DNA from: Chrysomallon squamiferum
Lineage: Eukaryota; Mollusca; Gastropoda; Neomphalida; Peltospiridae
DNA: 17,500 nt
Direction: 5' to 3'
NCBI GenBank assembly: GCA_012295275.1
Contig: CM022675.1
Span: 1,580,925-1,598,424, forward strand
A program made the position numbers and the translations under genes. The notes under the pieces were generated by a model. It saw nothing but the letters and a program-made list of their open reading frames with translations, had not been told where the DNA came from and ran no database searches. Shown in pieces: positions 1 through 17,087 of this stretch (positions are counted from its first letter, which is position 1; every line of letters starts with the position of its first letter).

Positions 1-110
1 TTTGAAAAGAAAATATTTGTTTTCTTCTAAAAACCTAACTATAGTATCACGGTTTCTATGTTATACTTACTGAGTGACGTGACAAAGAAATGTATTTTTG
101 TTTTCTGTAG

Positions 111-4208
<4,098 letters not shown>

Positions 4209-4569
4209 CAAATATTTTATATTACTGTAGACGCAAACTAATAGATTCTCAGTAACTAGCCCTCCTTTGTCCTTTCCTTTCTTTTCTTATTTTTTGTTAC
4301 ATTTATTTATTTACTTATTTATTTGTGTGTTTGTTTCCTTGGTTTTGGGAGTTCTTAAAGATCACTGATTATGTTTCTGACTATTCCTTTGGTTCTGCTA
4401 TTCTTTCATTGTTTGCTAACGTTTTTGATTTTCGTTTTCATCCAGTCACTTGTTTATTAATTCGTTTCTTTTGTTGGTTGGTTGTTTTATTTGTACGTTT
4501 ATTATCTATTTGTTGTTTTTCGTTTACTTGTTAACTTATATTTATATTTTCTTAACTATTTCTATTTCA

Positions 4570-4570
<1 letters not shown>

Positions 4571-4612
<42 letters not shown>

Positions 4613-4635
4613 GTTGTTGTTGTTGTTGTTGTTGT
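4571..4635 (+). repeat. (ATT)n then (GTT)n
   Basis: About 13 ATT triplets change abruptly to about 8 GTT triplets, within the probable 3' UTR. Confidence 0.95.
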
Positions 4636-4792
4636 TATTCTAGTTATTATTACTTAATTTTAATGTTTGTATTTTGCTACTCGTAAAGGTTACGTCTATA
4701 TATTTTATTTTTTGAAATCTACTTCTTTGTTTATTTATTATTATAATTATCAGTATTTTATGTGTCATCTATATTATATTTTCACTAGTTTT

Positions 4793-4798
4793 AATAAA
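4793..4798 (+). promoter_or_regulatory. Candidate polyadenylation signal AATAAA
   Basis: This canonical hexamer lies 585 nt after the stop codon, with a T-rich stretch about 20 nt downstream. Further AATAAA hexamers at 5513 and 5536 could be used instead. Confidence 0.5.
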
Positions 4799-4815
4799 TG
4801 CTTTAAGCAATGAAT

Positions 4816-6235
4816 TTCGTTTTCTCTTTTCTTTAATAAGTTATAAATATTACCTGACTGTTTAGATCTTCCTGTTTATTATTATTTATTTTCTTCTCAT
4901 TTATTTTATATTTTTCTTAATGGGGATTCCGTTATTGGGGTTGTTGTATAAATGCAAGATTTTGAATGTGTCTTACGATTGTTCATGCTGCTATTTCTGA
5001 GATGGATAATCCTCTTGAAATGATGACATCTTTTTACAAGTTTCATCTCACACGTTTTCGTTATTTATTTTTATGCTGTATTTTTTAATTTCTTTTTCTT
5101 TTATTCTTGTTTTTTTGGGGGGTTTTCGGGGGTCATTGGTTTACTGATTTTTTATTCTTTCATTTGTCCTATATTGATTGCTTTAAATATATATATATAT
5201 TATGATTTGATATTTATTTTTATTTGTTTGTGTAGTTGTTAATATTATAATTATTTAGTTTTCTTTCCTAATATTCTTGTTAATGCCATAAGCGAAGCAA
5301 AATTTTCAAATTTTACTTCCATTACACATTGTCTCTGGAAATTACTGAAGTAACGACTACTTTTTCTTAAAAAGAATAAACTAAAAAAGGAATGACTATA
5401 GCGATCTTTGGCAGGCGTGATATCGGGATTATATTGTATTTTTCTCACACAGTATTATCGTATCCATTTAATTTTGTACATGATGTCCAGTCACATCTAA
5501 ATTGTGCAAATTAATAAAAGTGCCCCGAAAAGAACAATAAAAGGGAGACAACTCCGCTCCTTCCAACTTGCCTCCCTTACAAAGTTTGTGTTGTGATCCA
5601 AGTAGGTGCCAACACTTTTCCCTTTACAGATCCTGTCATTATGAGACAGGAAGATAAACTAAACAATAGTGGACATTTTAGTAAAGCACAAAATTACTAG
5701 TAGATGAAACCTGTTTGTGCTCCACCCAGCACTCACAGTCCACGTCTAATGTGAACTGACAAAACTGTTTGAGCCTTTGTAATTTTAATTTTAATTTCTG
5801 TTTATTTATTTATTTATTTATCTATTTATTTATTGAGTTGTTTATTTATTTTTAAATTATTTGTTTAAATTAATATGGCTATTTTTTATACATCTTGCCG
5901 ACATCATGTGATAGTATTAAACATTTAATAAAGAACCACAAATCAAATCCCGGGGAAAACGTAATAAGCCCTCCCACCCCAAAATTGTCCGATTAAACAG
6001 AAAAAAAAAATAAAAAAAATGTTTGTATGGGTATATGCGTACAGATAGATATACTACTGTTATTTTTAGTATAACAAAACATGTAATTCCCATTTATAGG
6101 TAACACTGTAATATTATGGATATTTTAACTAAATAATATCAAATGATTTAATCATTATCGAAATATAATAACCTATAAAGGGGAGTTAGGTGACCAGAGT
6201 AACATAGTATATGTGTATAACGTTTTCAAAATAAC
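4816..6235. other. Intergenic, no gene recognised
   Basis: AT-rich sequence with TATTT/TTTA runs (about 5800-5834). A less AT-rich island at about 5520-5760 has AATAAA twice at its left edge and two short inverted repeats: AAGGGAG 5541-5547 with CTCCCTT 5572-5578, and CCTGTC 5632-5637 with GACAGG 5645-5650. A minus-strand frame of 65 codons at 5251-5448 has no family I recognise. Confidence 0.6.
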
Positions 6236-6728
<493 letters not shown>

Positions 6729-6926
6729 ATGTACAAGCCTAGCTGTAAACAAATCATATCAACTGTGTTATGTACCTGTCTAGCTGTAAATAAATTTGGC
6801 TGACAGTGCTGTGTACCAATCTAGCTGTAAACAAATCATATCAACTGTGTTATGTACCTGTGTAGCTGTAAATAAATCTGGCTGAGAATGTTGTGTACCA
6901 ATCTAGCTGTAAACAAGTCAACAGTC
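6729..6926 (+). repeat. 41-bp minisatellite, five copies, alternating subtypes
   Basis: The shared core TAGCTGTAAA recurs at exactly 41-bp steps (T at 6740, 6781, 6822, 6863, 6904). Units 1, 3 and 5 carry CAAATCATATCAACTGTG or its remnant; units 2 and 4 carry TAAAT(T/C)TGGCTGA. The array is therefore an 82-bp higher-order dimer repeated about 2.4 times. The fifth unit is truncated. Confidence 0.95.
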
Positions 6927-8284
6927 AAAACAGCCACATTAACACTAAAATGTTGATATTTTAAACAAAGTAATTTGTTTTATATTTTTATCACAATGAT
7001 ATTTTAAAATAAAATGTTAGTTCAATCTGGGTTCACAATTTGTTAGACGATGACATTGTTAATTTCAGAAATCATTAAAATTTCATTATACTATTGTTGT
7101 ATTTATTATTATTATTATTATTATTATAAAAATGTGTTGTTATATATGTGTTGTGCTACCTGCAGAATATAAATAGGCAACTTTCCATAAAAGCATCATA
7201 GTATGATGTAAATATCTAACAAACTCTATGTCTATGAAAATGCTATATATGTACTTTCTTATTATAATTTTATTTTTCTTTGTAATTACTGGTTTATATT
7301 TTGATTTTTGTCAACATCAGAAAAGCTCATATCCATTTATTCCCTGTATGTTTATTTTATATTTTATTTATTTTAAATCTATTTTTATTATGCTAACACC
7401 ATATGAAATAATGGACATACACACATATTTACATATCAACATACATACATACTTATGGACATGCATAACTTGATATATTATCATCTTCATGATAATGATA
7501 AATCGTACATACAGTATACATGAAAACCATAATTAAAAACATATATATACATATAAATAATAGGCATGCACCTTTTTACAGAAATTCACATTTGCATACA
7601 ACAATTTTATACGATAAGCCTCAATGAAAATTACCCAGTTTCTGAAAACCCTGCCTATACTTGTGAATCCAGCGTGAACTTAAACACCATTCTAAAAGAA
7701 AAACATTTAAACAAAATCAATAAGAATGGAAGAAATATATATTTTATTGTATGCCTGCATTTTGGTAACTCGTCTCCTAAGTCGCTGTTTAATCATGTAT
7801 GACTGTATCCAGTAATGCTAGCTCTAGTAGTTGTAGTAGTAATAGCAATAGTAGAGTTGTAGTTGTAGTAGAAGTAATGACAAGAGCATTCATAGATGTC
7901 GTAGGTATAACAGTAAAAATAGTAGTTGTAATAAATGCATTAGTAACTGAAGTAATAGAAGATAGACTGTTGTACCAGTAATAGAACAAGATTAATACTA
8001 GAAAAATACGTTGCAGTATTAATAATAGTTGACATAATAATGTACGTATTTCTACATGCATTTATATATGTACCAGTTTATATATCCACCTGTCTATACA
8101 TATATCTATCTCAGTTTATCTAGCTATCTACCAACCAGTATAATTTGCCCATGTCTCCTTCTATCCTTCCTTATATCTGAGTGTCTATATGTGTGTCTGT
8201 CGTTATATGTGTTCCTCTATCTGCGTGAATAGCTATTTTTTTTTTTTTACATTATTTAATTTATTTATTTATTTACTTATTCAT
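6927..8284. other. Intergenic, no gene recognised
   Basis: AT-rich. It holds an ATT run (7101-7127), an imperfect GTA/TAG-rich stretch (about 7810-7980) and degenerate TCTA/TGTC sequence (about 8075-8225). A 78-codon plus frame at 7566-7802 is not low-complexity but has no domain I can recognise and lacks splice or codon support. Confidence 0.6.
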
Positions 8285-8340
8285 TTTTATTATTATTATT
8301 ATTATTAGTAGTAGTAGTAGTAGTAGTAGTTGTAGCAGTA
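8285..8340 (+). repeat. (ATT)n then (AGT)n
   Basis: An ATT run switches to about eight AGT/TAG triplets, then decays. Confidence 0.93.
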
Positions 8341-9370
8341 ATAATAGCAATAGTAGTATTTGTATTTATTTATTTGTTTAGAGACATGCCCCATGGCATT
8401 ATATAAATGTTATGTTGGAGTTTTATTGAAATCATTTAGCTTGTATGAGGGCTGTCGCACATGCAATTTTGTGTAAGATTTCCATATATTATACGTAAAA
8501 TTGTACGTAATACCTCGGTTCTTGTACTTTTTATTCTACGAACACAAACAGGTTATCCTCGACACGTCGCCAGTCGTTATCTCTATCATTAAGATTTTAT
8601 CACTATACATACATGCATACATATATCTTTAAATATCAGCTTTGTGTGCATGTCTGTGTGTGTATGTTTGTTTAGGTGCATTTCTGTTTTAGTGTTGTGA
8701 ATAAACATCGTTCTCACTTATTCAAAATTAAAACATGAGATAAATATATGATTTCCACTAAGTCAGAAATAAATTAGCAATTAAATAAAACCTTTCAAAT
8801 TTATCTTTAAGAACAAATGAGTTAAACTCAGAATTCTCACTTACTCAACACTAAACACATAATTTACCAAATTAAATAACACAACAATTGTAAGATTTAA
8901 ATATGACTTACATCTTTAAGATATACACATATCTATGTTTTTAAAGGAATACATGTAGAAAACACTAAATGATCGACGTACGTGGATTTAAACGCGTTTA
9001 AAACTACCAGACAAGTTTGTGAACAAAGTGTTATAAAACTGGTTTGACACTAAATTTAGAACAACGTTCGTTTTAGCACGCTTATCTCTTTCATCATACA
9101 AATATTTCATTCTCGTGATTTTCTTCGTCATAAAAGTGACGAAGAAGTCAGCCACACAAGAAACAAACAAAAATGGTTTGATGCATTGAAACCATCTTTA
9201 CTTTCTTATCACATAAATAGTGAAAAGCTCATCTTAATACACATTTTTACATTTCTTTCCAAACACATCACATAGTGTAAGCGAGGAAAACGGTTTACTT
9301 TGAGTTTTACAATAAACAAGGTATGTGCAGTTCATCTTTCTATATATGTGTACGTTCAACTCGCATTTCC

Positions 9371-9383
<13 letters not shown>
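8341..9383. other. Intergenic, no gene recognised
   Basis: AT-rich unique-looking sequence. The stretch 9015-9050 (GAACAAAGTGTTATAAAACT then GGTTTGACA) resembles the start of the 98-bp-family repeat at 13.8 and 15.2 kb. A perfect 10-bp hairpin lies at 9121-9146. The 60-codon minus frame 8988-9170 spans both and is not supported as a gene. Confidence 0.55.
9121..9146. repeat. Perfect 10-bp inverted repeat, 6-nt loop
   Basis: TTCTTCGTCA (9121-9130) and its exact reverse complement TGACGAAGAA (9137-9146) flank TAAAAG. This is the strongest short hairpin I noticed in the window. Confidence 0.9.
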
Positions 9384-9449
<66 letters not shown>

Positions 9450-9456
9450 GGTGTGT
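9371..9456 (+). repeat. (AT)n then (TG)n
   Basis: A short AT run passes into about 35 TG units. The Cys-Val frame over it is a microsatellite translation. Confidence 0.97.
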
Positions 9457-9461
9457 ACGTA

Positions 9462-9557
9462 CGTTCCTTCAATAAATGTATAAGTACACTTTAAATATTC
9501 TTATTTGTATGGTACTTCAATAAATATATAAGTACACATACTTTATATTCTGTATCT
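9462..9557 (+). repeat. 48-bp tandem duplication
   Basis: CTTCAATAAATGTATAAGTA at 9467 recurs as CTTCAATAAATATATAAGTA at 9515, exactly 48 bp on, with moderate similarity through the rest of the unit. It lies between the TG array and the large duplicated unit. Confidence 0.85.
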
Positions 9558-9571
9558 GTGATACGTCATGA

Positions 9572-10825
<1,254 letters not shown>

Positions 10826-11618
10826 TTTTCTTCTATTTTATTTTACCTGAGAGGTTATGTTAATCATGCTAGACAATATGCAATAGTAGCAGTAATAATA
10901 GTAACGGTAGTTGTAATGGTAACGGCAATATGAATAAACGATTAAAATCATAATAACCGAAATAAATCAAACGAAAAAATTAATCATAGTGTGTGTGTGT
11001 TTCTGTTTGTGTTTGTGTGTGTGTGTATATGTACACACACTCACATAAACTAAACTATGATTTATTTTATTGTTGTTGTTATTGCTATTATTGTTGTCAT
11101 TAAGATTAGTAGTAATAGTAGTGGTAGTACTTTTATTATTATTATTATTATTATTATTATAAGAAGCAGAAGTATTATTATTAGTAGTAGTAGTAGTAGA
11201 AATAACAGTAGTTGTGCTAGAGGCATCAACATTAATAATCGTGCTATCTGAAATAGTAGTTTACTTTTGTATTAACACAAAGTAATACTGAAATGACATA
11301 TGTCTAAATATTTTATTATAATAATAATTATTATTTATTATTACTAATATTATTCCACTATTTTTATCCGTTTAAAGATGATGAGACTTTTCGGTGAATG
11401 TATAACTCTCTTTTGAAGAATGTATTAAGTAAAGAGTAAACAGATTTGAAATTTCTTAAAGTCGCCAACCTGTAACAGCATAAAAAACACCAGCAACGCT
11501 CAGAGCACTGAGCTGTGACGACTGAAATCTGCCTTGTTACTCATCAGCAGAGATCTGTGTTAGTTTTGTCTCTTTTTAAATGTAGTCCACAAACATGTCT
11601 GCCATATTGTTCCAGCTC
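10826..11618. other. Spacer between repeat copies
   Basis: It begins with an echo of copy A (ATGTTAATCATGCTAGAC, about 10857-10874), then TAG/GTA triplets, TG runs and ATT plus AGT arrays (11131-11200). Less repetitive sequence follows at 11370-11618, with no gene recognised. Confidence 0.6.
11131..11200 (+). repeat. (ATT)n and (AGT)n arrays
   Basis: Ten ATT units, an AGAAGCAG break, then ATT/AGT triplets. Confidence 0.9.
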
Positions 11619-12130
11619 GAAACCGAGTTTTGTTATAGTAAATTAATTCACAGTTTTCTACTTATCTGAACATTATATACACACTGCTGCTACCATTACT
11701 TCTACTACCACTACTACTACTGATACTAACACTAATGCTAATACTAAGATTCATTTTGGTCCAGTGAATATATGATGATACATACTTATCCAACATGTAT
11801 TTTATCCTTGTTTTCTTTCTTAAAGTACACAGTAAGAATGTTACAATGACATAAGTTATAAGTTGAAACTGGAAACCGATTTGTCTTATAGTAAATTAAT
11901 TCACAGTTTTCTACTTATTTAATACTGAATATTATATACACACTGCTGCTACCATTACTGCTACTACTACTACCACTACTACCACAACTACTGCTGATAC
12001 TAACACTAATGCTAATACTAAGATTCATTTTGGACCAGTGAATATATGATATATATATACTTGTCTATAACTTCTTTTCTCATTGTTTTTTTTTCCTTCT
12101 AAAAGTACAGAGTAAAAATGATACAGTGAC
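11619..12130 (+). repeat. Tandem duplication of about 253 bp
   Basis: GAAACCGA then ATAGTAAATTAATTCACAGT at 11619 recurs at 11872. Both copies continue through ACACTGCTGCTACCATTACT, CTAATGCTAATACTAAGATT, and a GTACA(C/G)AGTAA(G/A)AATG-type block ending ACAATGACATAAGTTA or ACAGTGACATAAGTTA. The second unit is also the left end of copy B. Confidence 0.9.
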
Positions 12131-12455
12131 ATAAGTTAATACATAAGTTAATAACAACACGACAATAAATAAAGTTTTATCATAATTAGATCTTCTGATG
12201 TTTGATTACAGAGCAAAGAAAACATATCTTATCGTAGCGGGGATTACGAGATGACACGAAATTGTATTTTCAGACGAATGGTGTAAACAGTCAATTAACA
12301 TCACAGTGCAGAACAAAAAATTAATACTTGAATGTATCTCTTAATATATAATCTTTGTTTGGTGAGATTATTTTAACTAGAAAAGTTTATTATTTATTAA
12401 TTTATTTTGTATTCATTCTTTCAGCCAGATTAGTCACCTGAAGTAATATATGTTC

Positions 12456-12458
<3 letters not shown>

Positions 12459-12491
<33 letters not shown>

Positions 12492-12538
12492 GTTAGTATT
12501 ATTATTATTATTATTATTATTATCATTATTATTATTAT
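12459..12538 (+). repeat. (ATT)n in copy B
   Basis: ATT triplets with GTT, AGT and ATC interruptions. Confidence 0.94.
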
Positions 12539-12765
12539 TTTTATTGTTATTATATTCTTATTATTTTATTTTATTTGTATTTTTGTTGCATTTGTTACTT
12601 TTAATTCGATGAACAATAAAACATAATTTGCCTAACACAGAGGAAATATAAAAAAGGATCAGTACAACAAAAATAGTTTATTTATTCTCTTCTCTTCTAT
12701 TCTATTTTATTCTACTTTAGCTTAGTCTAGATTTACCTGTGCTATTTATATATTTAGACTATTAT

Positions 12766-12768
<3 letters not shown>

Positions 12769-12852
<84 letters not shown>
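12769..12852 (+). repeat. (CT)n in copy B
   Basis: A perfect CT run of about 84 nt, flanked on the left by the same TAGACTATTATTAC sequence as in copy A. Confidence 0.97.
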
Positions 12853-12853
<1 letters not shown>

Positions 12854-13063
12854 ATTATTATGACAAACACTCTTGAGCAGATTGTATGTGTTTCATGGAC
12901 GTACTAAAATATAGTGATATATTTGTTTGTATCGAGTTTGTCATCGAGGCTGATGTAAATAAAATTAAAGTAAAACTTTCACTCTCAGTCAGCTGTGTGT
13001 GACGAACATCTTGACATTCTCCTCCGTAGTCTATTTTATTGTGTGTGTTAATTCTCTATGACA

Positions 13064-13091
13064 TTTTTTTTTTTTTTTTTTTTTTTTTTTT
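13064..13091 (+). repeat. Poly-T tract in copy B
   Basis: A run of about 28 T, positioned just before GACTCTGGTTACCTG. Confidence 0.93.
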
Positions 13092-13400
13092 GACTCTGGT
13101 TACCTGATGGCTATGTTAATCATGTTTGACTACCTACCAGCCTACCAACCTACACTCTTTCAGTGTATATATATATATACATGCATCTTTCTATTTCTTT
13201 ATATATCTGTTTTTGTGTGTCTATCTATGCCTCTGTTTTTCAGTTTGTTATTGCTGTCCATTTCAGTATACTGTATTCCATTTCAGTTTAGTTTAGTTAG
13301 CGCTATTTTTTTATTATTTTTAATTCATTTTATTATTATATGTTAATTATCTATGATACGTTTTTGTGATCATTTCATTAATTAATTTATTTATATTTAA

Positions 13401-14176
13401 GAAACAAGCTGACACTTTACAGATATTTGTAACTGTGTTTAAGAAAATATTAAGAAAATAGACTAAAACATCGTCCTAAGATTACCTAACTCTTGCAGGT
13501 GTTACAATTGTAAGTCTGTCATTTGTGTGTAGATAATAATACATCCATTCTTGTAGCTTTTGTTACACATACAAACAGTTTTACCTAGAGACATCTCGAG
13601 TCTACTGCTCTAAGAAAATGCTTCACTGGTCGTTTGTTGTTTGTTGGCTTGTATTCTGTGTGTGTGTGTGTATCTGTGTGTCTGTGTGTATATGTGTTTG
13701 TGTGTCTGTTTTAATTTTGTTATTGCATTAATGTTTTGCGATAAAAGCAGCTGATATTTTGTGATTGAAATTTAAAAACTGTTCTGAAGAAAGTATTAAG
13801 AAAACTAGTTTGACAACGTTTGACTAGAATATGGTAGTGTACTAATACAAACACACTTGCGATGCCTCACTGCTCATCTACACTATTACACGTCTTCCAC
13901 GCTGTGTTTTTCATTCGCTTGTTGTACGTCAACAAACAGATATTATCTGATAAATTAATGTTTTTCTTTTATTATTTCTTTTCAGTCTGGATTTTTTTAA
14001 CTTAAATATAATTATGTGCGCGACTTTATGTATGTCTGTCTGTGAGTTTGTAATACTAATACTACTACTACTACTAATAATAATAATAATGTGAGAAATA
14101 AAAACACTATACTTATGAATTTCTGAGCAGATTGTGAGAGCTTTCAGACACTGCACTGAATGACTTTGAATATACA
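13401..14176. other. Repeat-rich spacer, no gene
   Basis: It contains TG-rich sequence (about 13658-13710), a diverged member of the 98-bp family (13780-13935) and ACT/AAT triplets (about 14053-14090). The minus-strand frame at 13929-14177 crosses triplet repeats and shows no family. Confidence 0.6.
13780..13935 (+). repeat. Diverged upstream copy of the 15.2-kb repeat
   Basis: GAAGAAAGTATTAAGAAAACT then AGTTTGACA, and further on CACTGCTCATCTACACTATT with a CTGTGTTTTTCATTCGCTTG tail, match in order the segment 15205-15355. That segment reads GAACAAAGTATGAAGTGACT then GGTTTGACA, and CACTGCTCATCTAGACTGGT then CTGTTTTCTTTCACTTG. Confidence 0.8.
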
Positions 14177-14300
14177 TTACGACGTTAAATTAAGCTTGAT
14201 GCTATCTATGTTCTGACGTGTATACACATTATCTCTACGGGTGTTAGGGTGTGACACAAAGTTGTACTTTAAGATGAATGGTGTATACGCTATTCAGAAT
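14177..14300 (+). repeat. 124-bp inverted repeat, left arm
   Basis: It is the reverse complement of 16287-16410 with 3 mismatches, all within 14219-14227. It contains GTGTGACACAAAGTTGTACT and AAGATGAATGGTGTATAC, a diverged form of the core motif in copies A and B. Confidence 0.97.
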
Positions 14301-14669
14301 AAAAAGTACATTTTTTTATGTATCTCTCAGACAGTGACCTTTGCTATAAATGTATGTCTTTTACAAGGGCAGCTTACCTTACTATAAACTATTTCTATAT
14401 GTTTCTACAGCTGCCTTACACAAGATATTGACTTACATTTTTTTTTTAAACCTGTTTATAATCATGTCTTAGAAGTGAAAATTATTATCGTAAACACGAT
14501 TCTGCAGTCTGTTTTAACACAGAGGCGTACATAAATATAATATACACACACACACAAACACATATATCTTGCATATATCCATATTCACAGTCAGATACGC
14601 ATGCATGCACACATACATTCATATACGCATAAATGCATGTCAGAATTTTGTTGTTCAATCCATGCTCCA

Positions 14670-14850
14670 TAAATGTCTATCTATCGATATGTCTGTCTCA
14701 GCGTCTGTCTGTCTGTCAATCTATCTACCTGTCTAGCTCTATATCACCCTATTTATCTCTTTATCTCTCTATATATATATCCATCTACATATCAATTTTC
14801 GATCTATCTGCCAATCTATTTATCTATCTAGCTATCTATGTGTCTCTTAT
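14670..14850 (+). repeat. Degenerate TCTA/TGTC tetranucleotide tract
   Basis: Many TCTA, TGTC and TATC tetramers with frequent substitutions look like an aged microsatellite. Confidence 0.8.
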
Positions 14851-15115
14851 TTGTCTATTTATTAATCTTAATTTTTCTCTTTTTTTTAAAAAATCAAATT
14901 TTGTATCCAAAATATTTTAATGCAAGATCTAAATGACTAAACTAAACTTTCATAGATATTCCAAATTGTACTGAAGCCACAGAAGATTTACCAGTGTACA
15001 CTTTGTCTTACACCAACCTGCACTATTCCAAACGTAATGTTCATCACGTTTATATGAGGATGCGTTTTGTGAATACATTTCTGCCTTTTCTGTAATGAAA
15101 TTATTTCTTTCGTTC

Positions 15116-15118
<3 letters not shown>

Positions 15119-15172
<54 letters not shown>
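15119..15172 (+). repeat. (ATT)n microsatellite
   Basis: About 17 perfect triplets. Confidence 0.97.
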
Positions 15173-15272
15173 GTTTGTGTGTTTGGTTAAGGATGAAATT
15201 TGTGAAACGCTTTGAACAAAGTATGAAGTGACTGGTTTGACATCTCTCTGATTAGGGTCACAAACCTGTACA

Positions 15273-15465
15273 AACACGTGTAACACATCACTGCTCATCT
15301 AGACTGGTACTCCGCACTCACAACAACACTCGCTGTTTTCTTTCACTTGTCCTGAATCAACTAACATAAAAACACGTGTAACACATCACTGCTCATCTAG
15401 ACTAGTACACCGCACTCACAACAACACTCGATGTTTTCCTTCACTTGTCATGAATCAAGTAACAG
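15273..15465 (+). repeat. 98-bp tandem duplication
   Basis: AACACGTGTAACACATCACT at 15273 and 15371, exactly 98 bp apart, with few differences over the unit (for example GACTGGTACTCCG against GACTAGTACACCG). The second unit fades after about 15465. The E-box-like palindrome CACGTG starts each unit. Confidence 0.95.
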
Positions 15466-15770
15466 ACGTTTAGATGTTTCTGACTGATTTTACACTTAAA
15501 GGTATCCTACATAAATAAATATAAAACAAATTAAATAAAAAGTGTCTGCCAATTTACTGACATATCTAGACAATATTTCTGACAGTATACTGATAATCAT
15601 TTGTGTAGTAATTTAAACACCCAGAAACAAACACATTCACACTCTTCTACGAAACAACATAAATACAAATATACTCCCTTAAAGCACATACGTATATATG
15701 GACAGACGCTCATAAAGAAACACACATTATCAAACATAAACATGTAATATAATAATCATCGCTCAACTCA

Positions 15771-15990
<220 letters not shown>

Positions 15991-16085
15991 ACATACATGC
16001 ATGTACAACATTATACACATACGGAAACATACACTTACACACATTAACACTCCCATCCACATTCACAGACAAGCAGATATGAAAG

Positions 16086-16254
<169 letters not shown>

Positions 16255-16286
16255 TGTCGCTCTCTGTCTCTATTTTTCTCTCTCTC

Positions 16287-16410
16287 ATTCTGAATAGCGT
16301 ATACACCATTCATCTTAAAGTACAACTTTGTGTCACACCCTAACACCCGTAGAGATAATACGTATATACGTCAGAACATAGATAGCATCAAGCTTAATTT
16401 AACGTCGTAA
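16287..16410 (-). repeat. 124-bp inverted repeat, right arm
   Basis: Reverse complement of 14177-14300, 121 of 124 positions identical. The match stops at both ends: on the left it abuts CT-rich sequence, on the right it passes into CGCACACATATTTAAAG, which is not in the left arm's flank. Confidence 0.97.
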
Positions 16411-16888
16411 CGCACACATATTTAAAGAGACTGGATAGAAAATGATGTGTATAAAACATCGATTCTTTACGCTCGGAGCATAAGACGCAGCTATCACTCA
16501 ATTCTTTATTAGAGAAGAAAGAAAATAAAAATGACACTGGGCTTGGCTGGTACGTATTCAACTACGGTCACTGACGTCTAGTGCTCCAGAAACACAGATA
16601 CGCATGAATTGTAATACATACTAAGATTTTGGAGAAAGAAGAAAGCTTATGTTTGTGGTTGTTTTTAACGTTAAGTCTAGGACACAAGTACAGGCATACA
16701 TAAAATCACCTGAGCACACATACATATATACATACATACATACATACATACATACATAAAGACATACAGACAGTATATATCTATACGTTTTTAGTAGGAT
16801 GCTAGTTATAAAAAGGTAATATATGTCAAGACTTGAAATTAAATAAATAAGTAAATAATCATCTTATTTCTCTAGGCTTTCGTCAAAA
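16411..16888. other. Unannotated sequence, no gene
   Basis: Mostly unique-looking and slightly less AT-rich around 16440-16620. A CATA array lies at 16719-16759. Confidence 0.6.
16719..16759 (+). repeat. (CATA)n microsatellite
   Basis: Short tetranucleotide run with a TATATA break near the start. Confidence 0.92.

Positions 16889-17087
<199 letters not shown>

Larger units (their letters stand above)
4209..4815 (+). other. Probable 3' UTR of the SRCR/ZP gene
   Basis: T-rich sequence follows the stop, with ATT and GTT arrays (4571-4635). The first clear AATAAA is at 4793-4798, followed by a T-rich tract, so a transcript end near 4810-4830 is plausible. Open frames at 4325-4534 and 4450-4686 are low-complexity T-rich translations. 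Confidence 0.5.
11930..13400 (+). repeat. Large direct repeat, copy B
   Basis: It shares the ordered blocks listed for copy A, in the same orientation about 2.3-2.5 kb downstream. It differs by a longer ATT array (12459-12538), an extra segment of about 140 bp after the CT array (12853-12992) and a poly-T run (13064-13091) where copy A has AATTAATTTTTG. Identity is high in the blocks but clearly not perfect. Confidence 0.9.

Noticed and set aside
5251-5448. 65-codon minus-strand frame with mixed composition
   Set aside because: No family, splice context or codon signal recognised; it is short enough to arise by chance.
7566-7802. 78-codon plus-strand frame that is not low-complexity
   Set aside because: No domain or homology I can name, no convincing splice signals, and AT-rich flanks. 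It could be an old repeat remnant, but there is not enough support to call it.
8988-9170. 60-codon minus-strand frame
   Set aside because: It overlaps a perfect hairpin and a stretch related to the repeat family at 13.8 and 15.2 kb, and shows no protein family.
11498-11513. Short hairpin GCTCAG/CTGAGC with a 4-nt loop
   Set aside because: Six-base stems are expected by chance in a window of this size.
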